DNA of 64,000 bases from Cupriavidus taiwanensis (GTDB lineage: Bacteria > Pseudomonadota > Gammaproteobacteria > Burkholderiales > Burkholderiaceae): positions 2,569,583-2,633,582 of the forward strand of contig NZ_LT984803.1 of the NCBI RefSeq assembly GCF_900250115.1. Reading direction: 5' to 3'. The notes beneath the pieces were generated by a model, which did not search any database, had not been told where the DNA came from, and saw only the letters and a program-made list of their open reading frames with translations. Both the position numbers and the translations under genes were made by a program. The first letter of the stretch is position 1; every line of letters starts with the position of its first letter. Below, one piece after another: positions 35,654 to 44,274 of the stretch.

Positions 35654-37485
35654 TCAGCCTCGCCACCCGCTGCGCTCTCGTCTGCCTTGTCTTCGCCCTG
35701 GCTGCGGCCTGCCATGCCGCCGGGTCCGAAGCGGGCCGGCTGCCGCTGGCCTACCGTACCGCGAACGGCGCCTATCCGTGGACCGGGCGCTTGTTCGCCA
35801 TCGGCTGGCAGGACCTGACCCAGGCACCGTCGCCAGCCCTGTGGGAGGCCGGCGATCGCCTCGACCGCCGCACGGTGCCGTCGCGGCGGATCTTCACGTA
35901 CGCCGCGCCGGACGGCGGCACGGCGCACGCCATTGCGCTGCAATGGGATGAAGCAACCGAGGCCTTGCACATCGGGGACAGCGCCTCGGTGGACTGGCTG
36001 CGCGGCGACCAGACCCGTGCCGGCCTGCGCCCGCGCGATACCCGCCTGGGCAATGCGGCAGGCGCACGGGTGCGGGTGGTGGCGCCGCCCGCATGGTCGC
36101 CCGGCAAAGCCGGCCACGCCGGCTTTCGCCTGCGCTACAGCCTGCGCCCGCACGTGGCCTGGCATGGCACCGGCGACGGGCTGCTGCACGCGTTCGATGC
36201 CGTGACCGGCGAGGAGCGTGCCGCTTACCTGCCGGGCGCGCTGCTGCCCCATGCCCTCGCCATGCCGGCCCCGGGGACGCCAACGCCGCCGGCGCCATGC
36301 CCGCGCCCGGAAGCGCAGGACGTCACGCTGCGCGGCGAATGGCGCACGGTGCTGCTATGCGGCATCCCGGCCAATGCCGCGGCCGGCAATGCCGCGGCAG
36401 CCTTTGTGCTGGATGTCACCGATCCCGAGGGACAGACGCCGTTCATGCCGATCTGGGAGATCGCCGCGACCGACGCATTGCCTCTGGCTGCGCGCGGGCC
36501 GGTACGCGCTGCGGGCATCCGTGGTCCGGATGGCTTGCGCTGGTTCGCGGTCGTGGTCCTCGCTGCCGGCACCGGCGGCGAGGCAGGCGCTGCCCGCGCC
36601 GGACTTGCCCTGCTGCCACTGGACAAGCCCGCCGGCGCCGCATGGTCCGGCCAGTACGCCATCCGCACCCTGCCCTTGCCGGAACGTGACTGCCTGGGGA
36701 ACCCGGCGGCCAGCCAGCTCGTGGCGGTCAGCGTGCTGTCCGATATGAGCGGTGCCGCGCTCGCTGCCTATGCCACCGACGATGCCGGGCAGCTCTGGCG
36801 CTTCGCGCTCGCCGACGCGCCGCAGGCCGGGGCCAGCGCCGCCGCGGCCTGCCTGTACCGGATGCAGGTGTCCGCGCAACCGGCCACGGAAGAAGCCCCG
36901 GTATTGCTCGGATCCCCGAGCGCGCCGGTGGTGATCTACGGCGCCGGCAACGAACTGGCCGCGGTGCCCGATAGCACTGCCACACGTAGCGCCACCGCGC
37001 GCAAACCGCGGCAGGTCGCGACCCAGGCCGCGGACAACGGCCATGTCCTGCGCGCGGCGCCTGGCGGCGGGCCGGATCCCGGCTGGCGCCTGACCCTGCC
37101 CCATGCCGGCGAACAGCTGGTCGAGATAGAGCCGGTCTACCCCGGCTACCTGCTGTTCGTGACCCGCACGCCCGATGGCGCGCAACGCAGCTACCTGGTG
37201 CTGGCGGCGACCGGGGAATCGGTCTCGCAGCGCAGCTCCGGCGAGCGCGTGCCGGTTGCCACCGGCCAGTTGCTGCCGCCCGGGGCCAGCGTGTTCGCGA
37301 CCCGCACCGACTTGCCGGGCACGCCCGCGCAACCTGGCGGCGCCGGGCGCCAGGCGTACGCGCTCTCGGTGTGGTCCGCCACCGGCAACGCGGTCACGCG
37401 CGTCGCGCAGACACTGGCCACGCGCCGCACCGGGCGCCTGCGCTGGCGCGAGATCGTCGGCCCGGCACGGGAGGATGCGCCATGA
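35650..37485 (+). CDS. pilY1: Short PilY1-like protein
   Basis: A 611-residue exported protein with a signal peptide (ALVCLVFALAAACHA). The C-terminal propeller pattern of PilY1 is present: VAWHGTGDGLLHAFDAVTGEE, then blocks such as YATDDAGQLWRFALAD and VVIYGAGNELAAVPD. PilY1 proteins are usually over 1000 residues with an N-terminal von Willebrand A domain; that part is missing here. In the gene order it replaces full PilY1, so it probably sits at the pilus tip or primes pilus assembly. Translationally coupled on both sides by ATGA overlaps. Confidence 0.8.
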   Translation: MISLATRCALVCLVFALAAACHAAGSEAGRLPLAYRTANGAYPWTGRLFAIGWQDLTQAPSPALWEAGDRLDRRTVPSRRIFTYAAPDGGTAHAIALQWDEATEALHIGDSASVDWLRGDQTRAGLRPRDTRLGNAAGARVRVVAPPAWSPGKAGHAGFRLRYSLRPHVAWHGTGDGLLHAFDAVTGEERAAYLPGALLPHALAMPAPGTPTPPAPCPRPEAQDVTLRGEWRTVLLCGIPANAAAGNAAAAFVLDVTDPEGQTPFMPIWEIAATDALPLAARGPVRAAGIRGPDGLRWFAVVVLAAGTGGEAGAARAGLALLPLDKPAGAAWSGQYAIRTLPLPERDCLGNPAASQLVAVSVLSDMSGAALAAYATDDAGQLWRFALADAPQAGASAAAACLYRMQVSAQPATEEAPVLLGSPSAPVVIYGAGNELAAVPDSTATRSATARKPRQVATQAADNGHVLRAAPGGGPDPGWRLTLPHAGEQLVEIEPVYPGYLLFVTRTPDGAQRSYLVLAATGESVSQRSSGERVPVATGQLLPPGASVFATRTDLPGTPAQPGGAGRQAYALSVWSATGNAVTRVAQTLATRRTGRLRWREIVGPAREDAP

Positions 37486-37940
37486 AGACCCGGGCCTCGG
37501 CGTGCCGGCGCAAGCGCGGCTTCAGCCTGATCGAGCTGGTGGCGGCGCTGGCCGTGCTGGCCATCCTCGCGGCCATTGCCGTGCCCGCATGGCACCGCCA
37601 CCTGGCGCGAGGCTGGCGCGCACAGGCGCGCGCCGAGCTGACCGGCGCGATGTTGCAGCTGGAGCGGCATGCGCTCGAGGCCATGACCTTTGCCGCCGCG
37701 CCAGGGTCCGACATGGTTGCCGGCGAGTGGCCGTTGCGGGTGCCAGCCAATGGTCCGGTGCGCCACCTGGTAAGCGCCGGCGCTTGCCCGCAAGCCGCGC
37801 TCGATACCTGTGTCGAACTCCGTGCGGTGCCGCAAGCCGCGGATCCCGAATGCGGGACGCTGATCCTGCACAGCACCGGCCAGTGGCTGGCGCAGCCGCA
37901 AGGCGCGGCGCAGCCGCAGCCGCTGCCACCCGGCTGCTGA
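37482..37940 (+). CDS. pilE: PilE-like type IV prepilin
   Basis: A 152-residue prepilin: basic leader RRKRGFSLIELVAALAVLAILAAIAVPAW with the cleavage site after Gly and Glu at +5. The globular part has the family pattern ELTGAMLQLERHA and cysteine pairs near the C-terminus. It is in the PilE position after PilY1 and overlaps it by four bases. It is probably a minor pilin, not the main fibre subunit. Confidence 0.85.
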   Translation: MKTRASACRRKRGFSLIELVAALAVLAILAAIAVPAWHRHLARGWRAQARAELTGAMLQLERHALEAMTFAAAPGSDMVAGEWPLRVPANGPVRHLVSAGACPQAALDTCVELRAVPQAADPECGTLILHSTGQWLAQPQGAAQPQPLPPGC

Positions 37941-37944
37941 AGCC

Positions 37945-38508
37945 ATGACCCACACATCGCTGGACCCCGGCTGGCCGCTCCGCCCTGACGGCCTGACGCT
38001 GGTCGAACTGGTCGCCGGCCTGGCCATTCTGGGCGTGTTCACGGCCGCGGCCTATCCGCTCTTCAGCGGCATGCTGGCGCGCCAGCAGGTCACGCTGGCG
38101 GCCGACCGGCTGGTGATGTCGCTGGCGCTGGCACGCGCCACCGCGCTGTCGCGCCGCCTCGAGGTGACGCTGCAGCCGCTGCCGGGCGAGGCCACGCTGA
38201 GCCCCGGCTGGCAACTGGTGACGGCCGGCGCCGGCCAGGAGCGGCCAGTGGTGCTGTCCGTGGTCGAGCCCGGCATGCCGTGCCTGTCCGTGACGCTGCG
38301 GCAGACCGTGCGCGGCGCCAATGTGCTGAAATTCCTGCCTGTGGGATACTCTCGTTCTGAGCAGGGCGGTTTTCAGGCCGCCACCTTCACGCTTGGCTGT
38401 CGTGGCGAGCAGCGGCAAGTCAGGCTGGGCGCGCAGGGACGTATCCGACTCTGCACACCCGGCCGCGACGCTGACTGCGAAGCGGCGGAATCCTCCGAGC
38501 CGCCATGA
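37945..38508 (+). CDS. fimT: FimT/GspH-type pseudopilin
   Basis: A 187-residue protein with the prepilin-like segment GLTLVELVAGLAILGVFTAAAYPLFSGMLARQQ and a C-terminal beta-rich part with two cysteine pairs, as in the GspH/FimT family. The residue before the cleavage site is Asp-Gly with Leu at the +1 region instead of Phe, a tolerated variation. Last gene of the pilus operon, four bases after pilE. In other bacteria FimT binds DNA during natural transformation; here this is only a possibility. Confidence 0.8.
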   Translation: MTHTSLDPGWPLRPDGLTLVELVAGLAILGVFTAAAYPLFSGMLARQQVTLAADRLVMSLALARATALSRRLEVTLQPLPGEATLSPGWQLVTAGAGQERPVVLSVVEPGMPCLSVTLRQTVRGANVLKFLPVGYSRSEQGGFQAATFTLGCRGEQRQVRLGAQGRIRLCTPGRDADCEAAESSEPP

Positions 38509-38559
38509 CCTGGCAGCCCTGCCATCTAATCGCAGCGCCAAGGCCCACCCGATCGCCGA

Positions 38560-39675
38560 ATGTTTTCCGATACCGACCACGCCGCCATGCAGCAGGCGCT
38601 CGCGCTCGCCGCGCGGGGCATGTTCAACACCACGCCCAATCCGCGCGTCGGCTGCGTGCTGATCAAGGATGGCCAGGTCATCGGACAGGGCTTTACCCAG
38701 CCGGCCGGGCAGGACCATGCCGAGATCCAGGCGATGAAAGACGCGCTGTCGCGCGGGCTCGATCCGGCTGGCGCCACCGCCTATGTCACGCTGGAGCCGT
38801 GCAGCCATTTCGGGCGCACCCCGCCGTGCGCCGATGCGCTGGTGCGCGCCGGCGTGGCACGCGTGGTGGCGGCGATGGAAGACCCCAACCCGTCGGTGTC
38901 CGGTCGTGGCCTGCAGCGCCTGCGCGATGCCGGCATCGACGTGCGCTGCGGCCTGCTGGAAAAAGAGGCGCGCGACCTGAATATTGGCTTTGTCTCGCGC
39001 ATGACGCGCGGGCTGCCGTGGGTGCGCGTCAAGGTGGCGGCGTCGATGGACGGCGGCACGGCGCTGCATGACGGCACCAGCCAGTGGATCACCGGCCAGA
39101 CCGCGCGCGACGACGGGCACGCCTGGCGCGCCCGCGCCTGCGCCATCCTGACCGGCATCGGCACCGTGCGCGACGACAATCCCGCGCTGACGGTGCGCGC
39201 CATCGCCACGTCGCGCCAGCCACAGCGGGTGCTGGTCGATTCCCGCCTCGAAGTGCCGCTCGACGCGCAGATCCTGACGCCCGATACCGGCGAGTTCGCC
39301 CGGCCCGTGCTGGTGTTCTGCGCGGTGGAAGACCGGCAGCGCCAGCGCGCGCTCGAGGGCCGCGGCGCCGAAGTCGTGGTGCTGCCCAACCCGCACGGCA
39401 AGGTCGAGTTGCGCCGCATGCTGGAAGAACTTGGCCGGCGCGGCATCAACGAATTGCACGTCGAGGCGGGCTTCAAGCTCAACGGTTCGCTGGTGCGCGA
39501 GCATTGCGCCGACGAACTGCTGATCTACCTCGCGCCCAAGCTGCTGGGCGATGCCCAGGGCATGTTCAACCTGCCGCCGCTGGCGCGGCTGCAGGATGCC
39601 GAGCAGTTCCACTGGCATGAAGTGCGGCAGATCGGCGACGACCTGCGCCTGATCGCCCGGCGCAACGATGCGTAG
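38560..39675 (+). CDS. ribD: Bifunctional riboflavin deaminase/reductase
   Basis: A 371-residue enzyme catalysing the second and third steps of riboflavin synthesis. The N-terminal deaminase domain carries DHAEIQAM and EPCSHFGRTPPC, the zinc ligands. The C-terminal reductase domain begins around residue 150 with VRVKVAASMDGGTAL and includes NELHVEAGFKLNGSL. First gene of ribD-ribE-ribB(A)-ribH-nusB. No FMN riboswitch is visible upstream; only 51 bases separate it from fimT. Confidence 0.97.
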   Translation: MFSDTDHAAMQQALALAARGMFNTTPNPRVGCVLIKDGQVIGQGFTQPAGQDHAEIQAMKDALSRGLDPAGATAYVTLEPCSHFGRTPPCADALVRAGVARVVAAMEDPNPSVSGRGLQRLRDAGIDVRCGLLEKEARDLNIGFVSRMTRGLPWVRVKVAASMDGGTALHDGTSQWITGQTARDDGHAWRARACAILTGIGTVRDDNPALTVRAIATSRQPQRVLVDSRLEVPLDAQILTPDTGEFARPVLVFCAVEDRQRQRALEGRGAEVVVLPNPHGKVELRRMLEELGRRGINELHVEAGFKLNGSLVREHCADELLIYLAPKLLGDAQGMFNLPPLARLQDAEQFHWHEVRQIGDDLRLIARRNDA

Positions 39676-39733
39676 CGCCGGAACGCCGGCAGCCCATTCG
39701 AGATTCCCAAAACCTCAAGCACAAGACTCCACC

Positions 39734-40357
39734 ATGTTTACTGGCATTGTCGCGGCGGTCGGCCGCATCGAATCCGTTACCCCGCTCGGCGCCGCCGCCG
39801 ACGCCGGCGTGCGCCTGCGCATCGCGGCCGGCGGGCTGGACCTGTCGGACGTCATCACCGGCGACAGCATCGCCATCCAGGGCGCCTGCATGACCGTGGT
39901 CGCGATGGCGCCCGACTCCTTCGAAGTCGAGGTCTCGCGCGAATCGCTAAACAAGACCGTGGGGCTCGACCGGGCCGGCCGCATCAACCTGGAAAAGGCG
40001 TTGCGCCTGGCCGACCGGCTCGGCGGCCACCTGGTGTCGGGGCACGTCGACGGCCTGGGCGAAGTGGAGCATTTCGCGCCGGTGGGCGAGTCGCACGAGC
40101 TGCGCATCCGCGCCCCGCGCGAGCTGGCCCGCTACCTGGCCTACAAGGGCTCGGTGGTGGTCAACGGCGTGTCGCTGACCGTCAACCGCGTCACCGACGA
40201 GGCCGACGGCTGCGTGTTCTCGATCAACCTGATCCCGCACACCGTCGAAGTGACCACGCTGCAGGAGCTCAAGCCCGGCGCGCGCGTCAACCTGGAAATC
40301 GACCTGATCGCGCGCTACGTGGAACGGATGCTGTCTGCCGCGCAGGCGCCCGTGTAA
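39734..40357 (+). CDS. ribE: Riboflavin synthase, alpha subunit
   Basis: A 207-residue enzyme that dismutates two 6,7-dimethyl-8-ribityllumazine molecules to riboflavin. Two lumazine-binding repeats are visible: [15 protein letters not shown] at the start with [18 protein letters not shown], and a second with [25 protein letters not shown] and [20 protein letters not shown] ending. ATG 39734 gives the canonical MFTGI N-terminus. It follows ribD by 58 bases. Confidence 0.97.
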   Translation: MFTGIVAAVGRIESVTPLGAAADAGVRLRIAAGGLDLSDVITGDSIAIQGACMTVVAMAPDSFEVEVSRESLNKTVGLDRAGRINLEKALRLADRLGGHLVSGHVDGLGEVEHFAPVGESHELRIRAPRELARYLAYKGSVVVNGVSLTVNRVTDEADGCVFSINLIPHTVEVTTLQELKPGARVNLEIDLIARYVERMLSAAQAPV

Positions 40358-40390
40358 GGTTCCCGCGTAAGGCGCCCGCGTAAGGCCCGC
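40354..40390 (+). repeat. Three short tandem repeats at the ribE stop codon
   Basis: GTAAGGTTCCCGC, GTAAGGCGCCCGC and GTAAGGCCCGC follow each other directly. The first contains the ribE stop codon. Probably a local slippage duplication without function. Confidence 0.7.
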
Positions 40391-40511
40391 ATAAAGCAAG
40401 GCCTGCCGGCCAGGCGCCGCAGCCGGCACCCCGCCCGCCCGGCCTCGAACCGGCAGCACTTTCCGCTGCCCGCGACTCCAGCGTGGGCTGCCTTGGCGTA
40501 CAATACCCGGC

Positions 40512-40540
40512 TTGACTGGGCAACCTGCCGGGCGTATATG
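40512..40540 (+). promoter_or_regulatory. Candidate sigma70 promoter upstream of ribB(A)
   Basis: TTGACT (40512-40517), a 17-base spacer and TATATG (40535-40540), 116 bases before the ribB(A) start. The 298-base gap after ribE has no FMN-riboswitch signature, so this looks like a plain internal promoter. Confidence 0.5.
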
Positions 40541-40655
40541 GCCCGGCCGGCCCGGCCCGATGCCCCGCCTCAGTCCGGCCGCTTTCCACCGCGGCCATGG
40601 TTCCTGCCACAGCCATTCGCCCTGATTTCCGCCCCAACCTGCCGTTCTGCACGCC

Positions 40656-41764
40656 ATGACAATCGCCCGTACCGAAGACATCATTGCCGACATTCGCGCC
40701 GGCCGCATGGTCATCCTTGTCGATGAGGAAGACCGCGAAAATGAGGGCGACCTGGTCCTGGCTGCCGATTTCGTCACGCCGGAGGCGATCAACTTCATGG
40801 CCAAGCATGGCCGCGGCCTGATCTGCCTGACGCTGACGGCCGAGCGCTGCCGCCAGCTCGACCTGCATCCGATGGTGAGCCGCAACGGTACCCAGCACGG
40901 CACCAACTTCACCGTCTCGATCGAAGCGGCCGAGGGCGTGACCACCGGCATTTCCGCCGCCGATCGCGCCCGCACCGTGCAGGCCGCCGTCGCCCGCGAC
41001 GCCAAGCCGGCCGACCTGGTCCAGCCGGGCCATATCTTCCCGCTGACGGCCCAGCCCGGCGGCGTGCTGATCCGCGCCGGCCATACCGAGGCCGGCTGCG
41101 ACCTGGGCGCGCTGGCCGGCCTGACGCCGGCGGCGGTGATCTGCGAGATCATGAAGGACGACGGCACCATGGCGCGCTTGCCCGACCTGGTCGAGTTCGC
41201 GCAGGAGCATGACCTGAAGATCGGCACCATCGCCGACCTGATCCACTACCGCAGCCGCACCGAGAGCATTATCGAGCGCGTCGGCGAGCGCGCCATGCAA
41301 ACCCCGTACGGCACCTTCCACAGCATCGCCTACCGCGACAAGCCGACCGGCCAGGCCCACCTGGCGCTGGTCAAGGGCAAGCCCACGCCGGAACAGGAAA
41401 CGCTGGTGCGTGTGCACGAGCCGTTCTCGGTGCTGGATCTGCTGGAAGTGAAATGCACGACGCACTCGTGGAGCATCCCGGCAGCGATGCAGGCCATCGC
41501 CGAGTCAGACAAGGGCGTGATCGTGCTGCTGAACTGCGGCGACACCGTCGAACAGCTGTTCACGCAATTCAGCGCGCTCGACGCGCCACAGTCGCGCCCC
41601 GCCGCAAGCCCGACCTGCGCACCTATGGCATGGGTGCGCAGATCCTGAAGGATGTCGGCGTGGGCAAGATGCGCGTGCTGGCCGCAAAGCAGCGCATGCC
41701 CAGCATGACCGGTTTCGACCTCGAAGTGACCGGCTACCAGCCGATGAGCGGCCAGGCCGACTGA
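40656..41764 (+). pseudogene. ribB: 3,4-dihydroxy-2-butanone 4-phosphate synthase with degenerate RibA-like domain, frameshifted
   Basis: Residues 1-200 form a complete RibB domain ([36 protein letters not shown]), which makes the four-carbon riboflavin precursor. The C-terminal half resembles GTP cyclohydrolase II (RibA) but lacks its zinc cysteines and the RCDCG motif, reading KCTTHSWSIP instead. It is therefore probably not a cyclohydrolase, like the RibBX proteins known from related bacteria. The frame breaks at about 41600, where one C seems lost in CGCCCCGCCGC; the sequence resumes as RTYGMGAQILKDVGVGKMRVL to a stop at 41762. In an otherwise intact rib operon this is most likely a sequencing error. 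Confidence 0.85.
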
Positions 41765-41862
41765 TCCGGCCCCCGGCCCCTCGGCCTCTGTACCGAGCCA
41801 CCCCAATACCCGGACCGCGGCGCAAGCCGCCGCGGTCCTCCCGAAAACTGGAGAACTGAACA

Positions 41863-42363
41863 ATGGATCACGGCTTCTACCCCAGCAACCTCGACGGTGA
41901 AGGCCTGCGTATCGGCATCGTGCAGGCGCGCTTCAACGAGCCGGTCTGCGCCGAGCTGCTCGAGGCCTGCGTGGCCGAGCTGGAACAGCTCGGCGTCGAG
42001 GGCGAGGACACCCTGGTGGTGACCGTCCCCGGCGCGCTGGAAGTCCCGCTGGCACTGCAGAAGATGTGCGAGAGCGGCCAGTTCGACGCGCTGGTCGCGC
42101 TGGGCGCGGTGGTGCGCGGCGAGACCTATCACTTCGAGCTGGTCTCGAACGAGTCGGGCGCCGGCATCACCCGCGTCGGCCTGGACTTTAACGTGCCGAT
42201 CGCCAACGGCATCCTGACCGTCGACACCGACGAGCAGGCCCACGCCCGCACCCGCGAAAAGGGCCGCGACTGCGCCCGCGCCGCGGTCGAGATGGCCAAC
42301 CTGGTGGCGGCGCTCGATTCGCTGCGCGGCCAGGAAGACGAAGACGAGGACGACGATGAGTGA
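41863..42363 (+). CDS. ribH: 6,7-dimethyl-8-ribityllumazine synthase
   Basis: A 166-residue enzyme that condenses the RibB and RibD products to the lumazine precursor of riboflavin; it assembles into large oligomers. Conserved parts are [44 protein letters not shown] with the catalytic histidine, and [11 protein letters not shown]. The acidic C-terminal tail (EDEDEDDDE) is common in this family in Burkholderiaceae. It overlaps nusB by eight bases. Confidence 0.98.
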   Translation: MDHGFYPSNLDGEGLRIGIVQARFNEPVCAELLEACVAELEQLGVEGEDTLVVTVPGALEVPLALQKMCESGQFDALVALGAVVRGETYHFELVSNESGAGITRVGLDFNVPIANGILTVDTDEQAHARTREKGRDCARAAVEMANLVAALDSLRGQEDEDEDDDE

Positions 42364-42874
42364 TACGTCGAACAACCCGGACCAGGACGCCGGCAAGAGC
42401 GCCGGCGGCAAACCCGCCGCGGCCCGCACCGAAGCCAAGGCGCCGCCCAAGAGCGCGCGCCGCCGCTCGCGCGAGCTGGCCCTGCAGGGCCTGTACCAGT
42501 GGCTGCTGAACCGCAACGACATCGGCGCGATCCAGGCCCACCTGCATGACGCCCAGGGCTTCAACAAGGCCGACCGCGAGCACTTCGACGCGCTCCTTAA
42601 CGGCGCCGTGCGCGAAGAGGCCCGCCTGACCGCCGCGTTCGAGCCGTTCCTGGACCGTTCCGTCGACGAACTGTCGCCGGTCGAGCGCGCCGCGCTGCTG
42701 GTCGGCAGCTATGAGCTGGTGCACTGCCTCGACATCCCGTACAAGGTGGTCATCAACGAAGCCGTCGAGCTGACCAAGACCTTCGGCGGCGTCGAAGGCT
42801 ACAAGTACGTCAACGGCGTACTCGACAAGCTTGCCGCCCAGGTGCGCGCCGCCGAGGTGGCCGCGCGCCGCTGA
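42356..42874 (+). CDS. nusB: Transcription antitermination factor NusB
   Basis: A 172-residue protein that with NusE (S10) binds boxA in rRNA operons and promotes antitermination. The NusB fold begins at [17 protein letters not shown] after a 35-residue charged leader; also visible are [38 protein letters not shown] and [13 protein letters not shown]. The ribH-nusB pair is widely conserved. A strong terminator follows. Confidence 0.97.
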   Translation: MSDTSNNPDQDAGKSAGGKPAAARTEAKAPPKSARRRSRELALQGLYQWLLNRNDIGAIQAHLHDAQGFNKADREHFDALLNGAVREEARLTAAFEPFLDRSVDELSPVERAALLVGSYELVHCLDIPYKVVINEAVELTKTFGGVEGYKYVNGVLDKLAAQVRAAEVAARR

Positions 42875-42937
42875 GCGCCCCGCCCCGCGGCCCCGCCGTG
42901 CCGTCGCGCTGGCCCTGGCGCCAGCGCGATGAAGACG

Positions 42938-42960
42938 ACACCCGCCGCGGCGGGTGTTTT
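42938..42960 (+). terminator. Terminator of the rib-nusB operon
   Basis: ACACCCGCC-gc-GGCGGGTGT, nine base pairs, followed by T3; a classical intrinsic terminator 64 bases after nusB. Confidence 0.9.
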
Positions 42961-43011
42961 CATTCCTACCTGTCACCTTGCTGAACGGGCCCCGGCCCGC
43001 CCCGGAACATC

Positions 43012-44193
43012 ATGGACCTGCAGCACCTGGCCACCGCCTCCCGCCTCGCCAACATCGACGCCTTCCATGTGATGGAGCTGGCCAAGCAGGCCGCCGCGCT
43101 GGAGCGCGCCGGCCGCCATATCGTGCACATGGGCATCGGCGAGCCGGACTTCACCGCCGCCGAGCCGGTGGTGCGCGCGGCCGAAGCCGCGATGCGCCGC
43201 GGCGTCACCCAGTACACCGGTGCACTCGGCATCCATCCGCTGCGCGAAGCCATCGCCGGCCATTACAAGGCCGCCTACGGCGTGGACCTCCCGGCGCGGC
43301 GCGTGATCGTCACCGCCGGCGCCTCGGGCGCGCTGCTGCTGGCGTGCGCGGTGCTGGTCGAGATCGGCGCCGAGGTGCTGATGCCGGACCCGAGCTACCC
43401 GTGCAACCGCCACTTCGTCGCCGCCTTCGACGGCGTCGCGCGCATGATCCCGAGCGGCCCGGCCGAGCGCTTCCAGCTGACCGCGGCGCAGGTCGAGGCC
43501 AACTGGGGCGAACACACCCGCGGCGTGCTGCTGGCCTCGCCGTCCAACCCGACCGGCACCTCGATCCTGCCCGACGAACTTGCGCGGATCCTGCAGGCGG
43601 TGCGCGCACGCCACGGCTTCGCCATCCTCGACGAGATCTACCAGGGCCTGTCCTACGATGCCGCGCCGGTGTCGGCGCTGAGCCTGGACCCGAACGTGGT
43701 CACGGTGAACAGCTTCTCGAAGTACTTCAACATGACCGGCTGGCGCCTGGGCTGGCTGGTGGTGCCGGAGGCGCTGGTCGAGGCCTTCGAGAAGGTCGCG
43801 CAGAACCTGTTCATCTGCGCCTCGGCGGTGGCGCAGTACGCCGCGCTGGCGTGCTTCACGCCCGAGGCGCTGGCCATCTACGACGAGCGCAAGGCCGAAT
43901 TCCGGCGCCGCCGCGACCTGATCGTGCCGGCGCTGGAGTCGCTGGGCCTGCGCGTGCCGGTGCGCCCTGACGGCGCCTTCTATGTGTATGCGGACTGCCG
44001 CGGCGTCAACCATCCGGCCGCCGGCGACGCCGACCGCCTGACGCAGTCGATGCTGCACGATGCCGGCGTGGTGATGGTGCCGGGGCAGGACTTCGGCCCG
44101 CATACGGCCAGGGACTACATCCGGATCTCTTATGCGACCTCGCGCGAGAACATCGAAGAGGCGATGGCGCGGCTGGCGCGGCTGTTCCGCTGA
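43012..44193 (+). CDS. PLP-dependent aminotransferase, class I/II
   Basis: A 393-residue fold-type I aminotransferase. Landmarks are HMGIGEPDFTAAEPV, ITAGASGALLLAC, SPSNPTGTSI, ILDEIYQGLSYD and the PLP-lysine motif SFSKYFNMTGWRLGW. A C-terminal RPDGAFYVYADC segment completes the fold. The substrate cannot be fixed from sequence; relatives act on alanine, aspartate or LL-diaminopimelate-type amino acids. It stands alone between two terminators. Confidence 0.9.
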   Translation: MDLQHLATASRLANIDAFHVMELAKQAAALERAGRHIVHMGIGEPDFTAAEPVVRAAEAAMRRGVTQYTGALGIHPLREAIAGHYKAAYGVDLPARRVIVTAGASGALLLACAVLVEIGAEVLMPDPSYPCNRHFVAAFDGVARMIPSGPAERFQLTAAQVEANWGEHTRGVLLASPSNPTGTSILPDELARILQAVRARHGFAILDEIYQGLSYDAAPVSALSLDPNVVTVNSFSKYFNMTGWRLGWLVVPEALVEAFEKVAQNLFICASAVAQYAALACFTPEALAIYDERKAEFRRRRDLIVPALESLGLRVPVRPDGAFYVYADCRGVNHPAAGDADRLTQSMLHDAGVVMVPGQDFGPHTARDYIRISYATSRENIEEAMARLARLFR

Positions 44194-44221
44194 CCGGCCC
44201 GGCCGCCACCGCGGCAGGCAA

Positions 44222-44253
44222 AAGAAAAGCACCCCGCGGGGTGCTTTTCTTTC
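44222..44253. terminator. Bidirectional terminator
   Basis: AAAGAAAAGCACCCC-gc-GGGGTGCTTTTCTTT: perfect 15-base arms with T-rich ends on both strands, between the convergent aminotransferase and lytic transglycosylase genes. Confidence 0.93.
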
Positions 44254-44274
44254 ATGGCGATGCCGCCGCCGTGC

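Noticed and set aside
40358..40655. Possible FMN riboswitch in the ribE-ribB(A) gap or before ribD
   Set aside because: The conserved FMN-riboswitch core is not found in either place; the 51-base gap before ribD is too short.
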